A DNA stretch of 64,000 nucleotides from positions 135,223,937-135,287,936 of the forward strand of contig NC_044981.1 of assembly GCF_008728515.1 (NCBI RefSeq), written 5' to 3'. The stretch is from Papio anubis. Its lineage: Eukaryota > Chordata > Mammalia > Primates > Cercopithecidae. Made by a program: the position numbers and the translations under genes. Under the pieces are notes generated by a model. The model was not told where the DNA came from and did no database searches. It saw only the letters and a program-made list of their open reading frames with translations. Below, piece after piece: positions 24,256 through 35,850 of this stretch (the stretch's first letter is position 1; the number at the start of each line of letters is the position of its first letter).

Positions 24256-24421
24256 GATTTATCAATATTTTGAGAGATGGTCAGTGATGCAGGATTTTTT
24301 GCTCCTTAGTTCAGCTAAAATCTGGGTTCTTGTCACTTGATTTATCACTGTTTTGTGAGGTTGTCAGTGATGTAGGGTTTTTTGCTCTTTAGTCCAGCTA
24401 AAATCTGGGTTCTTGTCTCAC
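24256..24421. repeat. 83-bp tandem duplication at the end of an LTR
   Basis: Copy 1 at 24256-24338 and copy 2 at 24339-24421 both start GATTTATCA, share GTCAGTGATG and TTTTTTGCTC, and end with 'AGCTAAAATCTGGGTTCTTG' plus a few bases. About 85% identical by eye. Copy 2 is continuous with the antisense LTR that follows. Confidence 0.88.
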
Positions 24422-24960
24422 GACCAGGAAGAGTTAGGCATGCAGACACATTGAAGGGTTAGGAGAGTGGATTTATTAGGTGAAAAGAAAACTCTCAAAA
24501 AATGGGAGGGGTCCTGCACGCAGGTTTTCCACTTCACAAAACTGAATACCAGACTACCACACACAAGCTGAAAAAGCCCAGCTCCTCCCCAGCATAAAGT
24601 AGGAATTCCTGGTGGCTCCACCCATTCTCCCATTGCAACATGCAGGCCCTTAGTCTAAGCCACACCCCATTGATTTATTTCCCTTACTGAGCATAATTTA
24701 ACGGATGGAATTTTTCACCTTGGGTATGTTAGGTGAGTCCCTTGTGCACAATGACCTGGGCGGCATTTGGCTGTCTTCTGCCTGTATCATCAGTTATCTC
24801 AAAGTTCCAAAACTTAAGTTATGAATATCTGCTTTTTAGCACACACTTTTTCGGAGTACTTCCGAGTCATAGAGGGCAAAATTTCTTTCCATTAACAAGA
24901 GACAGTGTCCCCTGACAAAAATGTAGCTTTTCCTCTTGCTTGTCTTCTTGGTAACTTTCT
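24339..24960 (-). mobile_element. ERV1-like LTR, antisense
   Basis: On the minus strand the end reads CTAACCCTTCAATGTGTCTG, then CTCTTCCTGGTCGTGAGACA and AGAACCCA. The same order (CCCTTCAAAG-GTCTG, TTTCCTGGT-GTGACA, GAACCCA) ends the LTRs at 51418-51781 and 58435-58828, so the three are related. The outer boundary near 24960 is approximate and no internal region is seen. Confidence 0.6.
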
Positions 24961-25496
24961 TTCAATAGCCATTACACAGCTTGCTTACACAGGTTTACAG
25001 AGAGCCCTAACCACAGGCAGAATATACTAACAAACTATTTGGAAAAAATAAAATAGTAAATTGAGTCTAAGGGTAAATAGTGTGATAAAATAATACAAGT
25101 GTTGATATCAGAAGGAAGAGTTTGCATTGATGTTCTGCCATTTTCCACCTGGTGTCAGCTGGTTAAACCTAAGCAATTTAGAAAATTTGCCTGCACTTCA
25201 ACATGCTTATTGAAAAAATTAACATTATTGAAGAGTCCACAAGATTTTGATTATAAAAAATTACTAGTTCAACAATCAGAAGGTAGTGAGCATCCAATGT
25301 AACACATACTATATAGTAATTGTTACACAGTACACATGTTTGATGAACAAGATACCAGTAAGATAACTGTGTTGAATCAAAAATCAGTTATTACTATAGC
25401 ATTCAACTCCAGGAATCGAAGAACATGAAACCTACTCATATCAAATTATAGCAACTTCACTATTAATGGAAACCTAATAACTTTTAAACATTTGTA
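24960..25496. other. Unassigned sequence
   Basis: AT-rich, no named repeat. The plus frame 25099-25302 (67 codons) ends in a natural-looking hydrophilic tail but has no recognisable motif, and I could not link it to exon A by phase and splice site. Confidence 0.3.
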
Positions 25497-25975
25497 TTAG
25501 TTTCCTTTTGGTGCTATAACAACTTAACCCTCACTTGGAGGCTTAAAGCAACACACATTCAATGTATTACAGTTCTGGAGATCCCAAGCCTGAAATGGGT
25601 TCACTGGATGAAAATCAAAAAGTTGACAAGGTTAAGATCCTTCTGGAGGCTTGAGAAGAGAATCAATTGTCTTGCTTTCTGTGGCCTCTAGAGGCCATGC
25701 TCATTCTTTGACTTATGATCCCTTTCCTCAAAGCCAGTAGAATAACATCTTCAGATTTTTCTCTAATTCTGACTTTATTGCCTCTTGTTTTTCACTTATG
25801 AGGACCACCATGATTAAAATTGGCCAACCCAAATTATCCAGGATGATCTCCCACTACAATATTTAACTTAATCACACCTGCAAAGTTTCTTTTGCCATGT
25901 AAGTTAATGTATTGTGTGTTTTGGGTATTTAGGCATGGATATCTTTTAGGGACCATTATTGCTGCTGCCAAACCA
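25497..25975 (-). mobile_element. MLT1-type MaLR LTR, antisense
   Basis: Antisense MLT1 signature: TTAGTTTCCTTTTGGTGCTA, 'GGCTTAAAGCAACACACATT', 'ACAGTTCTGGAGATCCCAAG', TTATGAGGACCACCATGATT, and ATCACACCTGCAAAGTTTCT. Diverged, as expected for a pre-primate MaLR. Confidence 0.75.
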
Positions 25976-26096
25976 TTCATAAGATTATCTCTGCTCGGTG
26001 TATGTTCAAGGATAGATATAAGAAAATGGTACATTAGTACTTGCCCTGTAATAAGCATATGATAAATTTCTGAGTGTCTCATTACGAAGTAATATT

Positions 26097-26532
26097 CAGT
26101 TGACTCTTGAACACAGGTTTGAATTGTATGGGTTCACTTGTATGCAGGTTTTTTTCCACCTTAGCCATCCCTGAGACAGAAAGACTAACCCCTCTTCTTC
26201 CTCTTTCTCCTCAACCTACTCAACATGAAGACAACGAGGAGGAAGATCTTAATGATGATCTGCTTCCACTTAATGAATAGCAAATATATTTTCTCTTCTT
26301 TGTGATTTTCTTTAATAACATTTTTTTCAGCTTACTTTTTATTAAAAAAACATACAAAACATATACATATAAGATACAAAATATGTGTTAATCAATCTTT
26401 CATGTTATTGATAAGGCTTCTGGTCAACAATAGGCTATAGTAGTTAAGTTTGGGGGAGACAAAAGTTATACACAGGTTTTGACTGCAGGGGGGTCTAGCA
26501 ACCCTGACCCCCATGTTGCTTAAGGTCAACAG
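26097..26532. mobile_element. Tc1/mariner (Tigger-like) DNA transposon remnant
   Basis: Terminal inverted repeats: CAGTTGACTCTTGAACA at the start and the near reverse complement TGTTGCTTAAGGTCAACAG at the end. Inside, the plus strand at about 26220-26280 can be read as an acidic tail (QHEDNEEEDLNDDLLPLNE then stop), resembling the acidic C-terminus of pogo/Tigger transposases. Much of the transposase is deleted. Confidence 0.65.
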
Positions 26533-27690
26533 TATGTGTTTTCTACTGATGGCTTTAAGACAATAGGAATTGTTCTTTTTGTATTAGAAATGGTAGTTGG
26601 CAGTATCTAAATTAGTAATTAAATTAAATTAAAGATTACAGTAATTTAGTTTCTTGAAGTGAATAAGTAAAGCAAATTAGGAAACAAAAGGAGAGAATTT
26701 ATGTGAAGAGTACAATAATACTGCATGGAAACAACATGATGAAAGAGCAAACAGTTTTCACTAGATATTATAACCAAAAGCTGAAAAATCATCAGAGACC
26801 AAAATAAAATACTCTTTATATTTCTTGAGCTTCATGAAAATTCATTTTCACTTCTCTCTGTGCATTGTGTTTATTCTTCCCCTGATATATATATACATTG
26901 GCTTCCTTTGCTGTATGTGCATGTGATTCATCATTTCTGCCCAAAGTTCTAGAGTCCACATCAGTTTATAAGTTATGGGCTCACAGCCCAAAACTGACTC
27001 ATCATTTTCAAAACACAAATTCCCTGAAGATACATTTGGTCTGGTAGAATGTAGCCTCTCAATTAGTTTCCCTATGTTTGGTGTGCACACTGGCTCCAAT
27101 GAGCTGTGGAGGAGAACTAACATGCATACAGTCACAGTTTAGAAAAATCAGCAGTAATACCTCACTTTAATCAGAGAATCTGTGGACTGTTTTCAGGAAG
27201 AATATACAAACAGAATAATTATGTCCAACCTGTTCACGGATGCCCATCCACATCTGAGGTTCGAATCAAATAATGAAAAATTATAAAGTGAATTATTTGT
27301 TTGGACAAATTATTTTTTAAACTTTATAATGGGAGTTACATTTATAGGATATACAGCCTAAAAATCCATGAAAGATGAGTTTAAAAATGCTTTTTATGTG
27401 TCTTGTGTTCTCATATTTGAACTATTTTTTAAGAAAATTAAATTTCTAAATAGAAAATTTTAGAGACTAGAATTCTCACAAAATTAATCTCCTAATTATC
27501 CTGCCTTTATGTTTATAGCTATCTTATTCTTACAGTATATAATTGAGTCTTAATTTTTTTGTCCAAACAATCACAGACTTTCACTTGCATGTTTAGGTCA
27601 TTTATATTTAATCTAATTTTATATGTTTAGATTGAATCTAACAACAACAAAGAGGTATGTCCCCTTATTATCGCCTTCTCTTTTTTTGCC
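26533..27690. other. AT-rich sequence, nothing recognised
   Basis: No named repeat and no convincing exon. The 95-codon minus frame 26848-27135 has no splice context I trust. Confidence 0.35.
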
Positions 27691-30020
27691 TTGTTCTGCG
27701 ATGAGTACTTTTTATTATTTCCTTTTGTCTAAATAGCTTGCTGTCATTCAGGTCATTTTAAAAACACTCATTGGTTGTCTACTTTTATACATGGAACATT
27801 TTACTTTTACATATGGAATAAACATATTGCTATCATATTTGCTTTACATAGTCAATGGCCTTTAAAATGATAAGTATATGAGCTTTATATTTACTTTGCT
27901 TTTTATTATATCTAGCATTCTTCAGTTTTTGTCTGGTACTAAACTTCTTCTTCCTGAAGAAATTCTAACATTTTCTTGTAACATGTTTATGCAAGAAGCA
28001 AATTATTCATTTTTTTTCGATATCAATGATGTTCATGGTAGCACTTGTGGTGGTGTTTGCATTGTTTTTTCACTGAAAAAGTATTTCTCATTTACTTAAT
28101 TTTTCTTTCTTCATTTTTTTTTTTTTTTTTTTTTTTTTTGAGACAGAGTCTCGCTTAGTCGCCCAGGCTGGAGTGCAGTGGCGCGATCTCGGCTCACTGC
28201 AAGCTCCGCCTCCCGGGTTCACGCCATTCTCCTGCCTCAGCCTCCCGAGTAGCTGGGACTACAGGCGCCCGCCGCCTCGCCTGGCTAATTTTTTGCATTT
28301 TTTAGTAGAGACGGGGGTTTCACCGTGTTAGCCAGGATGGTCTCGATCTCCTGACCTCGTGATCCGCCCGCCTCGGCCTCCCAAAGTGCTGGGATTACAG
28401 GCGTGAGCCACCGCGCCCGGCCTCTTTCTTCATGTTTTAGGTACGTAGGTTTTACTCTATAGTCTAGTGCTGTCTGTAGTTTCTGATGAGATGTCTGTTG
28501 AAACACTGTCACTTATTTGGTGTTACTTGTTCACTTTTGTTAATCTTTAATGTTTTCTTTTTATCTTTAAATGATGTCGGGTTGAGTATGACATAACTAC
28601 GTATGTGGCAAGAAGATATTTATCCTGATGAGGTGTTCTCCAAGATTCCTAGCTCTGGGGGATTCGAATCTTTCCTTATTTTTAGAAAAGTCTCTTTATC
28701 AAATTTTCTTAATATTTCTGCCCTATTTTTATCTCCTTTCTGCTGAGATTTAAATTATACAAATGTTAAATTGTTTCATATTATCTTACAGATCCTTTGT
28801 TCTCTGCTCTGGTTTTGTACTATTTTTTTCTCTTTGGTTTTATTTTGAATAATTTCTATTGACCTATCTTTGAGTTCACTGATCTTTCCTCAGCTATGTA
28901 GAGTCTGCTGATAAGCTCATTAAAGACATTTTTCACCTCTATTACTGTTTGAGGGTCTTATTATTAATTTCTGACATTTCTTTGTGATTCTTTCTGATAG
29001 TTTTTATGTCTCTGTTGAAATTTTCCATTTATTCATGCTGCTATCTACCTTTTCCACTAAAACCTTTAATATTTTAATCATCGCTAATTTCAATTCCCTG
29101 CCAGACAGTTTCAGCATCTGGGTTGTATATGACTTTGGTTCTGCTGATTTTTTTAAGTTATTAATTTTTTAACATTTTTATGTGACACATAATTTTTGGT
29201 TGAAAGCCAGTCAACACATGTAGAACAGTAAAAACCATGATAAAGAATATTTATGCTTGTAAGGGGCAGGTGTCTTATTCTGATGGGCTTTCAGTTTGGA
29301 AGGGGTGAGAAAATCATGTGGAGATTCAAGCTGGCTTTGTGTTTTGCTGCTATTATTACTCTCAGTGCATCACTAGCTTAATCTGTCTCTCGTGTTCTCT
29401 GATGCTTAGGGTGAAATCTAGCTTGCTGGAGACTGTTCTAACACTCATTTTCCACCCTCAGCTTCAGGTTTTTTCTGCATCAGCCTGTGCCTCAGTGAGG
29501 GTCTCTCTCCATAGTGTTTCCTCTTCTCCCAGTCTTAGAAGGTTGTTACTTGTTATTTGATGCTTGCTGGCCTGGAATAGGTAGTTAGGGTCATCCTCTA
29601 TTTTCCTGTTCATCTTCAGTTCTATTGCTTCATCCTCAGTCATAGTCAGGCTCTATATATCACTAGTTCTCCAACCCAGGACTTTATCAATGACTGTGTT
29701 CCCTTCTGGAGGTACAGGATTTCTAATTATCTGAATTCTGTTTGGCTTCCTGCCTCTCTGCCAGGGTTAAGATTTTTCTTTTCCTGTACCCTTTTCCAAG
29801 ATAAAACAGGGCAATTGGACTTGCTACCTTATTATGAGCGGCTTAAATACTTTGTACCATCGAGGAGATGTGGGGAGAATGATCTAGGTGGGGTACACTA
29901 TTTCAGTTTCTCTCTCTTCCTCCAGGTATACACCAAGAAGGAAGCTTTTTTAGTTCCCCACATGTCCCTGAACTTTCCAGCAAATACCCAGTAAGGTCGA
30001 TGGAGAGGAACATTCTACTA
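27690..30020 (-). mobile_element. Old L1/HAL1 5' part, antisense, carrying a young AluY
   Basis: Text such as 'GAGTTCACTGATCTTTCCTC', CTCATTAAAGACATTTTTCA and 'CAATTCCCTGCCAGACAGTT' matches the antisense ORF1/5'UTR region of L1M/HAL1 as I recall it. The 29300-30000 part is GC-richer, like an L1 5'UTR. The Alu at 28115-28422 splits it. Confidence 0.6.
28115..28422 (-). mobile_element. Full-length, near-consensus AluY, antisense
   Basis: Complete from T-tail to GGCCGGGCGCGGTGGCTCAC on the minus strand, with very few changes and most CpGs intact. Perfect 11-bp target duplication TCTTTCTTCAT at 28104-28114 and 28423-28433. The youngest-looking Alu in the window. Confidence 0.97.
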
Positions 30021-30419
30021 TTATTTTAAGAAGTGATTTTATGTGTGTGGCTCCTTCATGCTGTTTCCTCATGCTAGCTCAGACTCAGCAGTATTCCCTG
30101 CAGAACTCCGTGCTGAGTTGGCTGAGGCCTTGTAGGGCTGCATCACAGTTCAACTTGTGCCTTTGTCCAATTCTACTTCTTTCCCTCTCTTCCTTCCAGG
30201 GTATCAATCTCTATAAAATATATCATGCACCAAACTCCATCTCAGCATATAAATCCAAAATACCCAACTCAAAATGTTTTCAGAATTTAAATTTTAAATT
30301 TTTAACTTATTTTCCATTTTTAATATGGCTGAATAAAACACATTTGCCTATTCTATTTCATACTAAAATGAACCAGACTAAAAAAGTTAATAGAATTTAT
30401 AAATCATATTACTTAGCGC
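30020..30419. other. L1-adjacent unassigned sequence
   Basis: A 141-codon plus frame (30041-30466) covers this stretch but runs from the GC-rich antisense L1 5'UTR-like block across a junction into a DNA transposon. It is therefore a chance frame, not a gene. Confidence 0.5.
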
Positions 30420-30925
30420 AGATGCTTCTTGAGGGGTTATGTCCCAAGAAATCCATTATAAGTTGAAAATATTGTAAGCCAAAAATGCATTTAACCTAAC
30501 TTACCTAACAACATAGCTTAGCCTAGCCTACCTTAAACATGCTCAGAACACTTAGATTAGCATACAGCTGAGCAAAATCATCTAACACAAAGTTTATTTG
30601 ATAATAAAGTATTGAATACTATACCCAGATGGGCATTTTCTAGACATCATGTGATGCAAAAACAGAACACAATATTTAATAAACTGAATACTGGTAACAT
30701 AGTACATGGAAGAATGTCAGCTGTTTACTGTTGTGATTGTGTGAGTGACTGGGAACGCTGCCATTGACCCCCATCAGGCGAGATTATAGTACCATATATC
30801 ACTAGCCCAAGAAAATATCAAAATCAAAATTCAAAGTACAGTTTCTATTGAACATGTATCTCTTCCACCATCGTAAAGTTGAAATATCTTAAGTCAAGCC
30901 ACATAAGTTGAAGACAATCTGTATA
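30420..30925. mobile_element. Non-autonomous Tc1/mariner-type DNA transposon
   Basis: Recognisable by internal text 'TATAAGTTGAAAATATTGTA', 'AGCTTAGCCTAGCCTACCTT', AAACATGCTCAGAACACTTA and, near the other end, 'CATCGTAAAGTTGAAATATC'. The ends are rough inverted copies (AAGTTGAAAATATTGTAAG versus AAAGTTGAAATATCTTAAG family). Non-coding. Confidence 0.6.
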
Positions 30926-31399
30926 AGAAAGGGATCTAAGGGAGTGAAAATTAAATAAGGGAGAAAGTAACTAAAAAAGAAACAAGGAAGAAAGAAGTAA
31001 GAAAGGAAGCAAAAAGAATGATTTCCTTTTTGTATCAATGAAATCATTATTAACTGTCAATTGCAGGAAAAATCTCTGGACACTCACTGATACCACATGT
31101 ATCAGGGAGGTAAGAACTAAATAAGAAAATACAGATAGGCAACCTTACCAAATGTTACAAGATTCAGACTTGCCTTTCAATAAGTCATTAATTCAGGAAC
31201 TTATTGATTGATTGATCAATTAAAATAAATATTCATTGAATGCTTCAATGTGACTCTAATGACAATGAGTTTGTGGGGAAAACCCAATAATACATGATCC
31301 CTTCGTTTATAGTTTATTAAAGAAGGGAGATTAGACAGAAAGCTGTTTTTAATATTTTGAATATATTTTACACATAAGAAACTTTATCCCATTTAATCT

Positions 31400-31960
31400 G
31401 GAAAACATTCTGTATTTAATAAATACTAATTTGTACTTCTTTTGTGAGAGACACTGTCTTAGGCCCTAGTTATATTGTACCAGGAAAAAAAAGATGGAAA
31501 TCTGTGACCTCATTGAGGTTATGCTCCCATGAAAGACTTAGTAAATATGCGATGCTAGGGGAAAAACAATTTAAAGAAAAGCAACGAGAAATACTAGAAG
31601 ATATTGAACATCTTCAATTTTAAAAGGTTTGTTAGTGAGGTCTTGCTGGGGATAGTTATTTCAGCAGAGATGTGAAGGAAGAGAAGGAAGGAGCCAGGAA
31701 GATAACTGGAGTAAGGCTATTTGAGGCAAAGAGGAAGAGGAAGCACAGCAGTTGGAAGTTAGGAGCTGGTCTGGCTTCTTCAGCAAGATCATTAAACAAG
31801 GCAAAAATAAATAGGAGATGTAATTAGAGCAATAGGTTTGGGTAGGCCCTTGTAATCCATTGTAAGAACATTTTTTTCAACCTTGGAATAGAATGGAGAA
31901 CATAGAGAAGGCTTTTGAGCAGAGGAGTGACCAAATCTAGCTTCTCTGTAGAGACTGAAC
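31400..31960 (+). repeat. Ancient L2/MIR-like repeat remnant
   Basis: The order GACACTGTCTTAGGCCCTAG, 'GTGACCTCATTGAGGTTATG', GAGATGTGAAGGAAGAGAAG, 'GCCCTTGTAATCCATTGTAA', 'TTTTGAGCAGAGGAGTGACC' matches a very common ancient mammalian repeat. I am unsure of its exact name. Confidence 0.55.
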
Positions 31961-34298
31961 TATGGAAGTAATGGCAGAACAATATTTTAACTACAGTTAT
32001 ACTGTATATTTTATTTATATCTGTATTATATTGTATATTATTTGTTGTTATTGCTTATGTCCCATGTTTGTTACTTATATTTGTTATATTTCTTTATATT
32101 TAATGTTTATAAGTTATACATGTATTATATTCTATATATTATGTACATATATTATAGATGTACGTGCATGTGTATTTATATATTATATAGCATAAATATG
32201 TATTGTAGATGTATATGTGGAAGGTGCTTTGAATCTATCCTGTTTCTCATCAAAATTTAAAACATCCATTTATTTATATCGCTCTATTCATGTTTTTAAT
32301 TTTATTCAGTGGATTTCCATGCTTTATTATTTATTTTGATACTCCATTGTTTCAGTCTTGGCCAGTGGAAGCTCCGTTTGACAATATATCCATCTATTTT
32401 TGAACATTTTATTGCTTTCTGGCACGAGAATGTATCTTAAGCTTATTTTATCCTTTACAAGTCTTATCCCTAGAATTATCCATTTCTCTAAGGCACTCTT
32501 GTTTCATTTATTGAAGAAGTCAAGGTCTGAGTGGTAGATTTGTTTATGACTTTTGGGATATTCCTATTCATAGACCCTCTCAGTAGATGCATATAATCAC
32601 CTTTACATCCATCTATCTATGTATCTACCATTTATCTATTTAGAACCCATCATCTATCTAATATGTATATTGCAAATTATGAGTTCACACCAATATTGCT
32701 AATTCCAATCCAATAGCACAGCAATTACTTTAGTTATCACGGTTTTCAATGCTTGAATCTTCTCTGACAGTGAAAGAATGTGGCTTCCATTCACTTTAAA
32801 TATGTATGTGCTTAATTTTTCTGTATATAAATCCATCCATCTTCTGTGTCATAACCTCCTCATCTGTGTGGATGCCTTCTCACCCTGTTTGGGCTCCAAC
32901 ATCTTATACTACATGGCCTGTATCACTGAATTTCCTTTTCACTCTGCTTGCCTTCTGACTCCCCATGCTGAGCCTCCTCTCTCTGGCCTTCCTATGCAAG
33001 TTTATACTCCGTTTTCCTACATGGCCTCCCCTTTTGTGAGCACTACTTCTTCACCCTGCTTAGGCTCTGGATATCCATGTTTTGTCACCATGACTCCCTT
33101 CCCATAATTTTTTTCTTCTGTCTACCAAATAGATTTTTCACTAAATTGTTCAGAAAAAGAAGTGAAGAAGTGGGAAGTGGGAAGTGAAAAAAAGGATTAT
33201 CATGGAATCACTTACAACATCCTTCTTCATTTTATACCTTATACCTGATCCATAAATAAACCATGTTGGTACCACATTCAGATATCCAGAATACAACCAT
33301 TCATCACCATTTCCTCTATGGTCAAAGGGTAACACTATGTTTGTCCTGGATTCCATAGATATTCCTTTAGAAAACTTGGAAATACTGGATCACTCTCAGA
33401 AAGGGAGAAGTTGACAAGTTAAAGCTCATTTAGGAGAGATAACATTGTTTTGTGTGGGCATTTAAGTGGGCACCTGTGATTTATTGATAGGTTTTTGCTT
33501 GTGCTTTTTAATTATTTTGGAACCACAATACTCTATTGCAATGATTTAGAGAAGGGTGAATGAACTCAAACTTTGTACTTTCATAAAAGATTCAGAACCT
33601 CCTGGCAGCTGTGATTGTATCCCTTGAAATGTTGAAAAGGAAGCAAAGTCTCCTATATTGCCCAATTGACCATACAGTTTGGACAATCTGTCTGCTATCT
33701 ATTCCCATCAACCCTCTGTCTTCTTACAGAATTTCTTCCTGATACACGAAAATTATTTCATACATATGTATGTGTGTATATATGTAATTTCAAGTATCAT
33801 TGTTTCATGTATATGTATTTTCTAGCAGGAAAGAAGATGCCTCTGGATCAGAGAATAGACCTTTTATTACTGACAGATTGCCTTAGCATCAGTTACCCAT
33901 GCTTCAGTTTTCACAGTGTAATGCAATAAATGACAGATGTTCACTCTCGCATGCAGTAGCATTGCACCACAGGAGATGAACCCTAAAGTAAGACTTGGAA
34001 CATATATGGAGCAGCTGGTGTATCATTCTATTCTGCTTGTGTGCATGTAAGAGACAAAGGTGGGAGAGAGAGAGAGAAACAAAATGAGAGGCATCTCATC
34101 TTTCTTACCTTTGCTTTAGAGGGTGAGGTGAGCGATCGCTACTCTGTACTGTAAACAAGTGATTCCAGCAGGGATAAGAGCAGAACTACTCATTGGAGCA
34201 GTATGCTACCTAACATCCAAGTCATGTTTGTCTTTAATTCATCCTTTAATAGATACACCAACTGCCTCTGGACTGTGAAGAAGCAAAAATAATTCATG
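31960..34298. other. AT-rich region with TATA-type low complexity and degenerate (ATCT)n
   Basis: 31980-32220 is TA/TG-rich low complexity; 32608-32665 is a degenerate ATCT tract; 32220-32570 resembles a very old repeat. The 109-codon plus frame 32778-33107 is Cys/Ser/Pro-rich with no recognised motif. No gene supported. Confidence 0.4.
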
Positions 34299-34312
34299 GA
34301 GAATTATTTTCT

Positions 34313-34648
34313 TTTCTTTTCTTTTCGTTGTTCGGGAGGTTTGAGATGGAGTCTTGCTCTGCCCCCTAGGCTGGAATACAGTGGCCGGATCTCGGCTCAC
34401 TGCAAGCTCTGCCTCCCGGGTTCACGCCATTCTCCTGCCTCAGCCTCCCGAGTAGCTGGGACTACAGGCGCCCGCCACCTCGCCCGGCTAGTGTTTTTTG
34501 TTTTTTTGTTTTGTTTTGTATTGTATTTTTAGTAGAGATGGAGTTTCACCGTGTTAACCAAGATGGTCTCGATCTCCTGACCTCGTGATCTGCCCATCTC
34601 AGCCTCCCAAAGTGCTGGGATTACAGTCTTGAGCCACCGCGCCCGGCC
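34313..34648 (-). mobile_element. Full-length young Alu (cercopithecid-type), antisense
   Basis: T/C-rich tail (TTTTC)n, both monomers, ending GCGCCCGGCC. Perfect 14-bp duplication GAGAATTATTTTCT at 34299-34312 and 34649-34662. Carries the CTAG variant in CGCCCGGCTAGTG and the CTTGAGCC ending, features of Old World monkey AluYR-type copies. Confidence 0.95.
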
Positions 34649-34698
34649 GAGAATTATTTTCTAAACACTTCTTTACTCAGTAAAAACACCACACATTG

Positions 34699-35006
34699 GG
34701 CCGGGCGCGGTGGCTCACGCCTGTAATCCCAGCACTTTGGGAGGCCGAGGAGGACGGATCACGAGGTCAGGAGATCGAGACCATCCTGGATAACACAGTG
34801 AAACCCAGTCTCTACTAAAAATAGAAAAAATTAGCCGGATGTGGTGGCGGGCGCCTGTAGTCCCAGCTACTCCGGAGACTGATGCAGGAGAATGGCGTGA
34901 ACCCGGGAGGCGGAGCTTGCAGTGAGTGGAGATCGCGCCACTGCACTCCAGCCTGGGCGACAGAGCGAGACTCCGTCTCAAAAAAAAAAACACACACACA
35001 CACACA
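34699..35006 (+). mobile_element. Full-length young Alu, sense
   Basis: GGCCGGGCGCGGTGGCTCAC start through both monomers to an A-tail grading into (CA)n. It lies 50 bp from, and inverted to, the Alu at 34313-34648. Confidence 0.95.
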
Positions 35007-35664
35007 AATTAACTTTTATTTTAGGTATATAAAAATCAGAAATGTGAAACTTAAATAGGAAGAATAAAGTTAATGAGCTCAAAGGACAATAAGAAGAGCT
35101 GGAAGTAGTTGTTCTCCATGGAACAATTACGTTCGAGCTTCTGACTGTGTCTATTGCTTCAGTTGTCTTTCTTCAATCCATTTCCAACTGCCTCTTGAAT
35201 ACCAGTATTTGGGATAGAATAAGTTACATGGAAAGACCAGTTATGTGTATAAACAAAAAATGTGCTCCAACCTTTATGCCACATCCTTCATAAAATCTTC
35301 CCTTATGTAGTGATTCTGCTGCTATGCCAAACCCAGAGATATCACTGTCTTATCTGAACTTTGATAACTTGTAAGCTATAATTTTCTTAAGGAAATATCC
35401 CTAAGAATATTAAGATATTTTCTAAAAATATCTGCTTAAAAATGAAAATTTTCATTTATTCATAATTACATAAGTTTTATGCTTAATAGATATTCAGTAT
35501 ACAGTTTTAAAAAAATAAAAGTTATACAATATCTCATTTCCAAGAGCAGTGAACAGTAAAATGAAGCTTTCTGTTGATTTAGAATGACAGAATAATGTGT
35601 TCTTAGATAGGCCAAGCTGAATTCTAAATATCAGTGTTGTCAGTATTGTCTAAAAGACTTCAAA
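35007..35664. other. Unique-looking sequence, no gene recognised
   Basis: AT-rich, no repeat named and no coding signal. Confidence 0.4.
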
Positions 35665-35850
35665 GGCACAGGTCAGCAAGCTATGGGCCTAATCTTGTCC
35701 ATAAATAAAGTTTTATTGAAACTTGGCCACATCCATAAATTTACATCTTGTCTGTTTCTGGTTTTGGGATAAAATAATAGAGTTGCCCACCAAAAGTAAA
35801 ATATTTACTATCTGGCCCTTTACAAAAAAGATTTGCCACTTTTGCCATAA
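35665..35850 (+). mobile_element. hAT-type MITE
   Basis: 'AGGTCAGCAAGCTATGGGCC', 'AATAAAGTTTTATTGAAACT', then AAAATATTTACTATCTGGCC and CCTTTACAAAAAAGATTTGC. This is the layout of the non-autonomous hAT elements whose termini read CAGNGGTYNGCAAACT. Confidence 0.75.

Noticed and set aside
30041..30466. 141-codon plus-strand frame
   Set aside because: Spans an antisense L1 5' region and the edge of a DNA transposon; no splice context; the translation lacks any domain.
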